Source of the DNA: Endomychus coccineus
Taxonomy: Eukaryota > Arthropoda > Insecta > Coleoptera > Endomychidae
NCBI GenBank assembly: GCA_958510875.1
Contig: OY294067.1
Span: forward strand, 255,813,736-255,877,735
Length of the DNA stretch: 64,000 nucleotides
Direction: 5' to 3'
The notes beneath the pieces are model-generated. The model made no database searches. It was not told the origin of the DNA and worked only from the letters and a program-made list of their open reading frames with translations. Positions 45,511 to 56,600 of the stretch are shown here, in pieces (position 1 is the stretch's first letter; each line of letters starts with the position of its first letter). The translations under genes and the position numbers were made by a program.

Positions 45511-45712
45511 AAGTGGGATATTAAATTTTTCATGTTTCTTTCAATTTCGTCCTTCGACACGCCAAAATTTTCACCAATTTCAAAATAGGCATCATGCCTT
45601 TTATTTTTATTGTGATCTTTATATACTTTTAATTTGCAATTCCATGAAACTGGTCGATCTCGATACAAGTCGATCAAGGACAATACTTTTTCATTTGTTC
45701 ACTCCATTTTTT
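45510..45712 (-). pseudogene. MADF (Myb/SANT-like) accessory protein of the Harbinger element
   Basis: The minus-strand frame contains LSLIDLYRDRPVSWNCKLKV, AYFEIGENFGVSKDEI and NMKNLISHFLREI, a MADF DNA-binding domain. Harbinger transposons carry such a second protein that helps the transposase. The probable ATG near 45710 is followed two codons later by TGA, a nonsense change at a position where MADF proteins of this type usually have Trp. The C-terminal part is lost at the deletion joint. Confidence 0.7.
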
Positions 45713-46020
45713 TTCTCAATAAATGCTTGCTTCGACGGTCGGGAATAGACTGAGGCCGAACGCCACGTCCCCACTACATTTGCCGATCGGCTTCCTTTGA
45801 TAAAAACCGACAATCGTCGGGTTCGACCCGGCATGCCAGGCGGCACAAATGTGCCGATCGGCACGTGCCGACAAAGCGTCCACATCACTTTTGGCTTTGC
45901 CAATCGGCATTTCCCGGCATAATGTGGATGCGGCTTCAGGAAAAACACAATTCTGTTCCCGCAATTGAATTTTGTGACCCAGATAATATAAAACCTGGAG
46001 TTGTTTGAGGAGTGCAAAGT
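45690..46020. repeat. GC-richer segment with TGCCGATCGGCA-type palindromes
   Basis: Copies of the palindrome TGCCGATCGGCA or near variants lie at about 45780, 45851 and 45898, mixed with GGCACGTGCC. This is upstream sequence of the MADF gene in the Harbinger relic and may hold transposase binding sites. Frames across it are accidental. Confidence 0.5.
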
Positions 46021-46285
46021 TAAATCTAAGTTTTCTCTGAGCCTTAACAGTGAAATAAAAAATTACTTTGAGAGACCTAGGTTGTGTACTCCCTGATTAG
46101 TAAGTACCATCTTAAAGTAATGTCATTTTCAAGTTACCAACACCTTTGGTTTGGCTTTTTAGAATCTTGTAGTTATTAAAGGAGTTGGTTCGGGATACCT
46201 ACGTTTCCTCAATATGAGAAAAATTAGTTCTAAAATACAATACTGTTGAATTTCAGACATTTTATATTAAAAAAATAATTGACAA

Positions 46286-47503
46286 TTATGGAGATAATCT
46301 ACCTAATTCTAATAAAAGTTTGGCTTGTATACCTTTCAGACCATTGTACTTTATATCATGCTGATCTAACACATTATTCATAATAGCCTCATGGAGTTCA
46401 GTCTTAACATTTGATTCAGTCAAATAATTTGTTAACCAAGATTTTATTACATTCATACTAAGTTCATTAAACACACTCATTGAAAAACGAATGTTTGGAA
46501 TATTAAAGATGTTTTTCAAGAGATCTACATGTTCATAATGAATCTGATGAGTAAACTCATCATCTGTTGTTTGTATACTTAAAGTAGCCACAATCACCAC
46601 TTTCATGCTATCTGGCAATAGGTTTATAAAATATTTCACAGATTCTGTTTCATTAATTTTTAAATCATCCAAAATTACTAAATTATAATATCTTTCATCT
46701 AGTCTTCTGATAAATTTATCAGACAGTTCTTTACTTAATGGCATAGGATCATCATGTACTAACTGAGGGTGGAAATGTTTTTTAATAAGGTTACACATGT
46801 ACGTTTTTCCTACACCAGTTGATCCTACCAACACTAAAAGTATTTTAGAAGTAGACTCCCCCATTACACTTAAAGTGTCTATCACTATATCTATAGAATT
46901 ACTTTGATGATACATTTTCTTGTTTAATTCATTTTTTAAATCCTGTATTTGCACTACCGGTATATCATCTATAAGTAAAAAGTGAGATCCAAGGAAAGCA
47001 ACTGTCAGAAGCAATAAAATAATGTTGAACAGATAGATCCATTTTGGAATTGCCTCCTTATTCTCCTTCATATGCTCAATAACTTCAATTTTTGGAACAG
47101 ATACTATGTTTTTTCTTTTCTTCAATATATTTGTAGGTTTTCTTGTAAAGTCTTCAAGTGCATTTTCAGGAAGAGGTGTTGATAGAGGAGATTTTGACTC
47201 TAACATGGTTGTATTTTTTTGATTACTGTACACGCTACAAAAGCTTAAATTTTTTGAAATTCTTCCACTCTTTGAAGGACCTACAAGAAATCAATTGAAC
47301 TGAAATGTATGCACACAAATTTTGGAAAACTCACTATAAATTTCTTCACAACTGTAATAACGGAATACTGAGTTATTCACCCCTTTTTGAAAAACTTCTT
47401 CAAATACCGATTTACGAATTTGTGTGAAATCGTTATAATCTTGACAAACATCAGGCGCTGAACTTGATCTATTCAAAATGTTTGATCCATCCATTTCATT
47501 CAT
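46286..47503 (-). CDS. torsin-like membrane AAA+ ATPase, two exons
   Basis: Exons are 47335-47503 (ATG at 47503) and 46286-47280: 1164 bases, 387 residues, with GT/AG borders. The N-terminal 135 residues are Ser-rich with a basic stretch (ILKKRKN). One transmembrane helix spans about residues 137-160 (IYLFNIILLLLTVAFLGSHF). An AAA+ core follows: Walker A GSTGVGKT at about 209-216, Walker B NLVILDD at about 257-263. The layout (membrane anchor, LKNELNKKMYHQ, then P-loop) resembles torsins, which act in the ER and nuclear envelope lumen. The Walker A here differs from classic torsin, so another AAA+ membrane protein is possible. Both exons are intact. Confidence 0.7.
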
Positions 47504-47586
47504 ATATTACATATTTCATTGATAGACATCTATTCATCAGTTATTGCTTTTTAATTAGAAATGCTTGTGAAAATGAACCATTGGGT

Positions 47587-48046
47587 ATAAAACCTTAATA
47601 CAGATCAGATACCTATCAAAGAACTTTTGATTAACTGTTTCTGTTCCTCCTCGGGCTCATCTACAATCTACAAGTATACAACAAAATTAAAATCACAGAA
47701 CAAATAACAATTAATAAATAAAATACAAAATAGGCAAAGAACAACTATACAACTTTATTTAATAGACAGAGAGTGACCATAGTATAGAACACGGTCGTAT
47801 ATAAGACCATAGTATAGAACACGGTCGTATATACGACCGTGTTCTATACTATGGTCTAGTATAAAACCTTAATACAGATCAGATACCTATCAAAAAACGT
47901 TTGATTAACTGTTTCTGTTCCTCTTCAGGCTCATTTACAAGTATACAACAAAATCAAAATCACAGAACAAATAACAATTAATAAATAAAATACAAAATAG
48001 ACAAAGAACAACTATACAGCTATATTTAATAGACAGATATACGACC
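47587..48046 (+). repeat. direct repeat (~185 bp, two copies) around a palindrome
   Basis: The copies at about 47587-47775 and 47861-48046 share ACCTTAATACAGATCAGATA and AATAACAATTAATAAATAAA. The first copy starts close to the 5' end of the torsin-like gene (47503), so the array lies in its promoter region. Confidence 0.85.
47805..47856. repeat. perfect 52-bp palindrome
   Basis: GACCATAGTATAGAACACGG begins the left half; the right half is its exact complement with no spacer (centre TAT/ATA). A further GACCATAGTATAGAACACGG copy sits just before it at 47775. Confidence 0.9.
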
Positions 48047-48230
48047 GTGGTATATAATTATATATGGACCATAGCCACCTTTCATCTATCTAGTAGGCTA
48101 TGAAAGTGACCAAAGAGGGCACTCTTATGCCGGGTTCTCTCCATAGATCTCCAAGGTTCTCTCTCAGAACTCCGTGCCTTTATTACATAGTTGTACTGTG
48201 ACCATTGATGTGACACAGGTGAAGCTGAAC

Positions 48231-48970
48231 CACGGTCGTATACACAGGTCTGGAAACTCTATTGTTTGACATGAGTCTAAACTCGTAGTTCGTATTCCCT
48301 CGCTCAGTCACCAGCTGGCGCATGGATCGAAGTATGTTGTCAGGATTGCGCCATATCGTTCAAATTTCAAGCCCCACAATACAAAGAAGAAGAGAACCAG
48401 AGAACATCCCTCGACTCATGCGCCACCCGTGACGTACTACGCGACAGTTGACGCTTAGTGGACTCACTTCTCACATAGAAAGCAGCCTCGAGTTTCCAGA
48501 CATGTGTATACGAGCGTGAGCTGAACTATGGTGACCACTGAATTCAGTAACAGCGACAGAAGCGAGTGGGTGTTAAAAATAATCCGATCCTATTAGTCAC
48601 AGAAAGTGTGAGAAGTGGGTTCGCTAAGCGTAGACTGTCGCGTAGTACCAAAAAGGATGGCGCAGTAGGCGAAATTCTCTGACAACTGTCATACTTGACT
48701 TGTTAACACAAGGAATAGAAACATATTACAAAATCGTGCATTGTGCCGAAATGCAAAACGGGGTACAAAAGTGTAAAGCAAGAAACTTCTGTTTTTAAAG
48801 TGCCGAAAGATGAGGAAACGCGAAAAAAGTGGATTCTTGCGATTCCGGATAGAAATCGTTTTACCACTTCGATCCAAGCGCTAGATAGTGACTGAACGAG
48901 GGACTACGAGTTTGACGACACGTAAGAGACTCATGTCAAACATACGAGTCCCCAGACCTGTATGTACGAC
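48231..48970 (+). mobile_element. THAP-bearing element with CACGGTCGTA ends
   Basis: CACGGTCGTATACACAGGTC (about 48232) is mirrored by the sequence ending TACGACCGTG (about 48970), with inverted similarity inward for about 100 bp (GACATGAGTCT, CTCGTAGT, TCAGTCAC). An inner inverted pair at 48432-48485 and 48598-48652 shares GTACTACGCGACAGT-like and AAGTGAG-type words. It carries a THAP remnant. It is probably non-autonomous. Confidence 0.65.
48731..48895 (+). pseudogene. THAP zinc-finger fragment
   Basis: The plus-strand frame reads KSCIVPKCKTGYKS, then SVFKVPKDEETRKKWILAIP, the first half of a THAP domain (C-x4-C, fP motif, Trp). The second zinc-ligand pair (C...H) is missing and the frame stops at 48895. 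THAP domains are the DNA-binding part of P-element and related transposases. Confidence 0.75.
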
Positions 48971-50627
48971 CGTGCTAACAACTAACATAAAACTACTACG
49001 TTACTAATAACTCAATGAGAGAGACCAAGGATTGTATAGTACACAATCCTTCTTCAACCATAGATTTAACAACTGTTTAAATCTTTTTTTACACCGTCAC
49101 TTAAGCAGAAATAATGAAGATGAAAATCACAAAATTATATCCATCAGTTTATCACAGAACTACAAAACAGATAACATCAAATATAATATAGCAACATGAG
49201 CAATCATCTTTGATCTATCTCCAATTCCATACATTTATGAACAGGAAAATTATACGAAACGTTCGAAATCCGACTATAGGTGTCATACCAAGATAATTCG
49301 CATTACACAATACGATTATTTTCTAAGCTGATTTAAATTCCGATGAACAACATACATAAAAAAATCGGCAGTTTGTAAAATGTATCAAAACATAATGTGT
49401 AATTTTCGTTTCAACGAATACCTAATAGAAAAGCTCACCCGAAATTCAAGGGAGTGTTGAACTGAAGAAATCGATGGTGGAAGCCGTTACTTTTTGATTA
49501 TCAATTATACTGATAAAATTAAACACATTTTTTGTCTACATTCCATCTGTGAAAAATGTGTAAATCATCTATGGGTGTTCCAAATTTTAAAAACAAAATG
49601 ATGTTTATCTATTGTCATAGTGTGTTAATTTAATTAATAATGATTTTGTGACTTTTTGTTAGTTAGCATAACATTTCAGTCGTATTCTTCGCACTATTTG
49701 AAAAATATTTAAGACGAAGCGATATTTTTGTAGGTTTCGTAATTATTCATGAAAAATGTTGGGTAAATTTTAAAATACCTGTGTCATATAAATGAAAATT
49801 ACTTAATTTTGAATCTAGAAAAACATGGATGAAGAAATTTGTAAGCGGATTCGTGTATTTCGGATTTGGGCGATGATGAATCAGGTAAGTAAATGATATT
49901 GTGAATAGGTAGGTATATCTTTGTACTATGTCCATGGTATGTCCTGAATGTTACTTCAGTTCAGAATATGTATTTTTATATGCAAGGTCTTCAAAGTTTT
50001 ACTTGAAAACGAATGATATAAGATATCTTGGATCATGACTTTAATATATTTCATTAATGATGTAAAATAATATATCATTGAACCCAACATATCCATGTTT
50101 TAGGCATAAATCATCAATAATTACCTAATTAAGAAGGGAAAAGTACATTTTTATTCTACATTAATCTCAAATTTCTAATTAGCTGTCAATTCCTTTTTAA
50201 ATAATAAGTCAATAAGTGACACGATAGTCTATCGACTGTTTATTCGAAATTGTTTGCTTTACTAATGTCATTTTCAAAACTATCATACCAAGTTCAAAGT
50301 ATCACATAAAATTTTTATAAATCGCCTTGAACATTGAATAGAATTTATGCTACCAGATACCAGTTTCGCGATTGCGTAGTTCGAATATTGTAGAATCGTA
50401 TTTTTAATGTGCATGTGTGTTGTGTTCTGTGTGTATAAATACATTGTGGACAATGGTTTCTGGAAATTAAAATAGTGGCAGTAATTCAAAGTTTCGAGGA
50501 TGGTCTTGGACCATTTAAAATTTGGTTACTTTTCTAAAACTCATAAGACATTGTGGATTAAAGCCCCGTGCATACGCAAGAAAGCTTCAAACCTATTTGA
50601 AGCTTTCGAGGCCGAGTTCATGGAACT
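48971..50627. other. intergenic, no gene seen
   Basis: AT-rich sequence between the THAP element and CNOT1. The CNOT1 promoter and 5' UTR must lie near its right end. Confidence 0.45.
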
Positions 50628-53600
50628 ATGAACCTAGACTCGTTGTCTTTTACTTTGTCACAAATAAGTTATTTAGTTGCATCTTTAAGTAAAAAGAACT
50701 CTAAGCAAGCTGTTGCGGACCTTACAAAGGTAAGATTTGAGAACATATGTAAGTGTTTGTGATGACAAATTGGTTCAGCCGCCATGTTATGTTTTTGCGA
50801 TTTGTCAATGAAAACGAAACTAGAATCAGTCAATCAGTACCGACCGAGTGATTCGGTCAAGAACAAAGGTGTTTTGTTTCTTGCTTTCTACCAAATTTTT
50901 TTTGCAACAATGAAACGATTCATTGATTTCAAATTTTTTTCATTATTTTTTGTGATACACTGCTCTAATTTTTATTTTCGTTTTGACAGTTAGTTACTTT
51001 GCATGGTCTGGAGGCGGACCGTCACTTGCTCCAATGTCTGTTTTCATCAGTGGATTTTTCTGAATCTACAAGTAAGATTTCAGCTCCATCGCCCCAAAAT
51101 CAAGTTTTGTTGGAGCAGTGCTCTAATCTGTTAAACAAACCATCACTCTTGACATCTGTATGTTATATTACAGATAATCCAGTTACAAGTAACAAGGTAT
51201 GTTATGCTTCATTCTGATAATTATTTGTGTATACTTCCAATTATTTATTATTTTTTTATTACTACTCTCTTTATAATAGATACTCAATATATATTGTTGC
51301 AAATCTTATGATGTATTTCAACAGTTTGTAAGTGGAGATGTTATTCAAATCGGTCAGTAATTGGATTTGAGTGTAAACTAATTAATAGATTTATTCACTG
51401 GGAAATATATGTGAAAACTTTCAGTGTATCTTGGATCATTTAAATTGAATGAGTGAAAGTGCTTCTGAGTAAGCTTGGAATTTTAGAGATTTAAAACAAA
51501 TTTTACTTTTCATTTTAGTAGTTTTATGTAGTTGTAGCTACTGATAGTTTGTCCTAGTTTCCAAAATTTTAGGATTAGTCTTTTGTTTTGAGTGGTTAAT
51601 TTTTTCTGTTGGTAGTGTGCACTCATGATTCATAATAATATGTTGGTTGATATGAAAATTTGAAAAATAATAGTTTTTAGGAAGCAACGTCTAGTGGGGA
51701 ACAGATTAATTCTGAAATTACTTCTCTTCATTAAACTAACATCTCACCATCAAATATACAATTTAAAGTTTTAACAAGAGTAGAAGATTTCATTTTTTTT
51801 AATGTCATTCCTGAATACACCAAAATGTTAACATTATTATCTCATGTGAAATTCATATATAAAATATTTAACTACTTTTTGGGTGTTGAAGAACTGCTAG
51901 TGAGTTATATATAGAAAATGAATGATTGTTGTTGAACTAGATTTTTCACTATTGGGAATACCTATTCAATATAAATGAAAGCACCTTGTACTGGTTTTGA
52001 ATGATTAAGAAATTGAGTATGGAAGACTTAATTTTAATTTCAAGCTTTTTCAATTAGAAAGATTGATATTCAATTTGTTATTAGGTCCATTAAAAATTTA
52101 GTTGTTGGTGTAGTATGTTGCCTCATGACCATATTTTCATCATAATGATAAAATGAAGCATTGCTTTCATTATGAATGTTACATACTGCTCATCATAATA
52201 TTTATTTCATAGTATACAGCCACCAAGTATTGACTAACATCTCTCATTTGCTTCAATTCATCCCATGTTTTAACAAAAAAAAAGATTACCTACTTATTGA
52301 CTGCTCTGCTAATTGAAATTTGAAAATTACTTGGGAAATTATTAATCATAGGTTTTTTTTACCACAAATTGTAGCTGTCGTGATATAATTAAATATTAAA
52401 TATTTTGATTTGCTATGGACATGTACAAATATTTAAATTGATCATACTTCAGCCAAGATTACTCACAATTCTCCAATTTTTCATCTGACATCTTCTAACT
52501 TGGTTAATGGCAACTACATGCACAATAATGTCCACCATAAAAATATAAATATGAAAATTAAGACTATAAATAAGAAACAATCACCCTTATCCACTAAAAA
52601 TACTATCAAAGTATTGAGGATCTTTCAGCTACCAAGTAGCCATCATCAGAGTAAACTAAATTAGAAATCAAAAACCCTGTTTAAATACTTTTTGGAAGTA
52701 GTAGTTTAAACAAAGGATTACCCCTTATCTGGAGATGAATCTGAATACGTTAAATTGCTTTTTCGCTTATACATTTCCATTCCTTCTACATTACCTAGAT
52801 ATTTGTCATTACTGTTTCAAGATTGATAAACTTTGAGAAATGGTGTATAGTTTATTATTTAAGAATGGGAAGTCTTATCATGCATATAAAATGGAATCAC
52901 AATTTTTGTTTATTGTGAAATATTCAATTGTCATTTTGTCATAACCAAGTAGATACAGATGAGGAATTAGTAATTACCATTAAACAATGATTTCAATTTT
53001 TGTTGATGAGTGAAGAATGTTGTTCAGAGGATGAAGTCAGTTTTCTCATAATAACTTCAGTTCTTTAATTTTTCATTCATATTCAAATCAGAACATTCTC
53101 AAAAAGTATAGGGATTGTAGACAAAATCAACAATCTCCAAAAATCTCCCAATTATTAATATTCTTGAGTGTTGTGGGATTATGTTGAAAGTTTTGATGTG
53201 GAATTTGTGATGTTATGGCAGAAAATCCAATTATCTCCATTACAGAGCAGTCAACCAAGAAATTTTCTTTTCTGATATTAATTACAATATAAACAGATAT
53301 ATAGCAAATCTAGTAATCTCTCTTATCTTGTCGAATTGTTTAAACAGGTCACTAAGCCTAAGGCCTACTGTATGTGATATAATAGGTGAAGAATTTTTGT
53401 GCCATTGAACTTCATCATTTTAAATTTAGTATTACCAGTGCAAAAATCTGTGACATCAAGGGCCAAATGAATACAGATTTATGTAAATATATGGATTGAA
53501 ATATATGGATTACCTTGGCATTTTATCATTAACTTGTTAACTTCATCATCCCCCAACTGATGTGTCAGCATTACGACCTATTTGCCCTTGATGTCACAAC

Positions 53601-56600
53601 CCCTTGTTCTTTGATCTAAGTTCGAACAATTTGATAGACAAGAGAAGATTATTGATTCTTGCCCAGATTATATCTATTCGGACGAATATACTAACAATTT
53701 CAAACAATCAGCCATTAAGATAAATACTTCCCTTGAAAGATGGGGGTTTTGTCAGAAAATGTGTGCGCTTGGTCACAATGTTGACACATAAGTTGATTTT
53801 TTAAATCGATTACTTCATTCAATGAGATCAATACAATAACACTAAATGACGTTGTCAATGTAAGATTGAATTAGTGTGTTACCAAAGCTTGCTCGAAGAC
53901 GATACATGTGCAGTCACAGTCTACATTTAACCTAATAGTTTAAGTACCATGAGGAGAATAAATCATTTCATCCAGTTGTTGTGTCATTTTTATTTACTAA
54001 TCTTGCTGGAAAAGCTTAACACATGCATTTAAATGCTAACAATATATCATTTTTAAGATGCGAAACATCAGCAAATCATCATTAACTCTTATTCTTGTGT
54101 GCTCATTCATTTTATTTTTTTCAGTGCATGTGTATGTGAGATGAGGATGTATGTTTGGTTGAACTGGTTTTGTAAAAATTTCCTGCAATCGATTGTGTTT
54201 TGTTTTATATTAAGTTATGATAGCGAGTACTTGGGTTATGTATTCAAAAATGTGTAAACCAGGAAGTAGGTGTTATGATTGTGAATATTGATGGAAATGT
54301 TGCAAAGCTTAATTGCTCAATTGCGTCATTCCACTAAAATTAAAAATTGGTTGTCTGGTAAGGATGTTTAAGATGTTTTCATTAAAGAAAAATTGAGAAA
54401 CGTCCCAATTATGATGGTTGATGATTCGATTTTACCAAATCAGAAACTTTTACCCTAACATTCAGGTTCTGACCTATTTTTTAAAAACACTTTCAATCTA
54501 TTAGGAATTTCTGTTTCATTGTAACTATTTTTTCTTTTTACTTCGTCATCAAAAACTGTCCACAAAATTGCAAATATGACAATTTGTATTTAACAAAAAG
54601 GCCTCAATTATTCCGAACCCGCTGCAACATCAAAATTCTACTCTTCACCGATTGACAATAGTTATAAACCAAAATCTGAACGTTATTTACGTGATTTAAT
54701 TAGAAAATTAGTATTTACAAATGTAAAAATAAATCCAAAGTGCACATATTTTTGATACGAAGATCATTTTAATGCAAGTATTGAGCATTAACATATAATT
54801 TTTGCACTCGACCTCAAATTTCTTGAATTAATCTAGAAAATTATGCTAGATTTTCTTTATTCGGGGGACATATTAAGATTAACATAGATGTGGTACCACC
54901 TAGGTTTTTCACTTGCCAAGCAGACTGTGCAACTGCTGCAGTAGAAATTAAGGAGCGCTCAGGAGTAGCTAAGTTGGAATAAGCACATTGAAGAAATTCT
55001 GGTAAATGATACGGAGTATCAGCTTTTACAAATCCTTTATCCAAAGTCATTTTCGCGTTATATTTAAAGAGTAGAATCGTGACGTCACGCGCGTTCATCG
55101 GCATTCCAAATGTTATACAATTGTTCACGAAAGTTGCAAGATACTAATGACTATTCTACAAGCGTATTTTAGTTATAACAGCTCTCATTTCATTTGATTA
55201 TTCTCAATTTTATTAATTGCTCATTTAAGGAACAACAACAAAATGTTCAACACTGATTTTCTCAGTAGTGATATGAATCCCAATATCTATTCAATTGTAT
55301 ACAACCATGCTGTACCCGTATATGTCTCGTCTACTTTTTTATTGGTCATGTATTTTCTGTACTTAGTGAATTCTTTTAGAAACTGTATTCATTCGAAAAT
55401 ATTTCTGATTTCTCTCAATTTTTTCTGATTTCTCTCAATTTTTTTTTGTGAAACTGACGAATTTTGTCTGCGACGTATGACATTACTTTTCTGCAGAAAC
55501 CTTGCCAACTTCTAACTATTGATTATTAACATTGAGGTAGAGTTGAAAAAATAAACGTCATTTCATGTGGTACCTACATCAAATCTCAGAATTTTTTTAC
55601 TCGACTTGGCACTGAAGTCAGCACTTAAGCATGCCCATTTAACTCATTGACACTGACCTACTACAATGCAACAATGAAGCTTTTCATTCTTATTCTTTAA
55701 AGGCCGCTATACATGGTCGTTGATGACTTAAAACATCAACACGCAGGCAATAACGTCGGTGTGTTGATGAAGAATGTCACGTTGTTGAATACAGTCAAGA
55801 AGTTCCTCGCGTTAAAATGTCTTCGCCAGATATTTTGGCTGTACGTGCATTAACGTACAAGCAAATCACAGCGTGTGGAGACTAATAAGGTATTTTAAAC
55901 GTGGATTCATCAGTAGCGACGGTACAACAAACAAATTGATGAATGGTGTCAAGTTTATGGCAGTGGTACACGCCACTGCCACTATAGCCAAATCATCAAC
56001 GTGCAAAGACATCTTTTCACCACAGGACCTACGCGATTAAGTTTGTATGTTTGCAGGCAAAACTAACGCACGTTGATGTATTAAGCCATCATCGATCGTG
56101 TACTGTGGCCTTAATATCAGTGGAAGTCTAATTTCTTGTTCTTTATTTAATAAGATCATCCGAAATATGTAGGCAAAATTTAGGAAATTATTATATATAG
56201 TTAATGGCAAGAACAGTTCTTTTATAATTGAAAATATAAGTTTTTTTGATCAGATTATAAATAAGCCTTATAATGTAATGGGTAATGTACCTTAATTATC
56301 CCAAAGGTAAATATGTAATTTTTTGCAGTTATTATGAAGTGCTGCTGTTGTAGGGTTATTATTAACAAAAATGACAAAATATAAAATACTACCTAATTTT
56401 ATTCCATTCCAACTTTACATATAAATTACTTGACAGCAAGCGTTTTTTGCTCATCTTAGTGAAATATTTGGATATTACTCTTAAAATTATGAAATATAAA
56501 TGTCTAAGTTTACTATTTATTCAAAATAAATGAATGTTTGTTTCCAAACCTTGCCAACATCAAAATATTTAATTTCTAATGAAGTTTTGCAATCAATAAA

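Noticed and set aside
45691..46017. 108-codon minus-strand protein
   Set aside because: It covers the palindrome-rich upstream region of the Harbinger relic and has no domain-like content.
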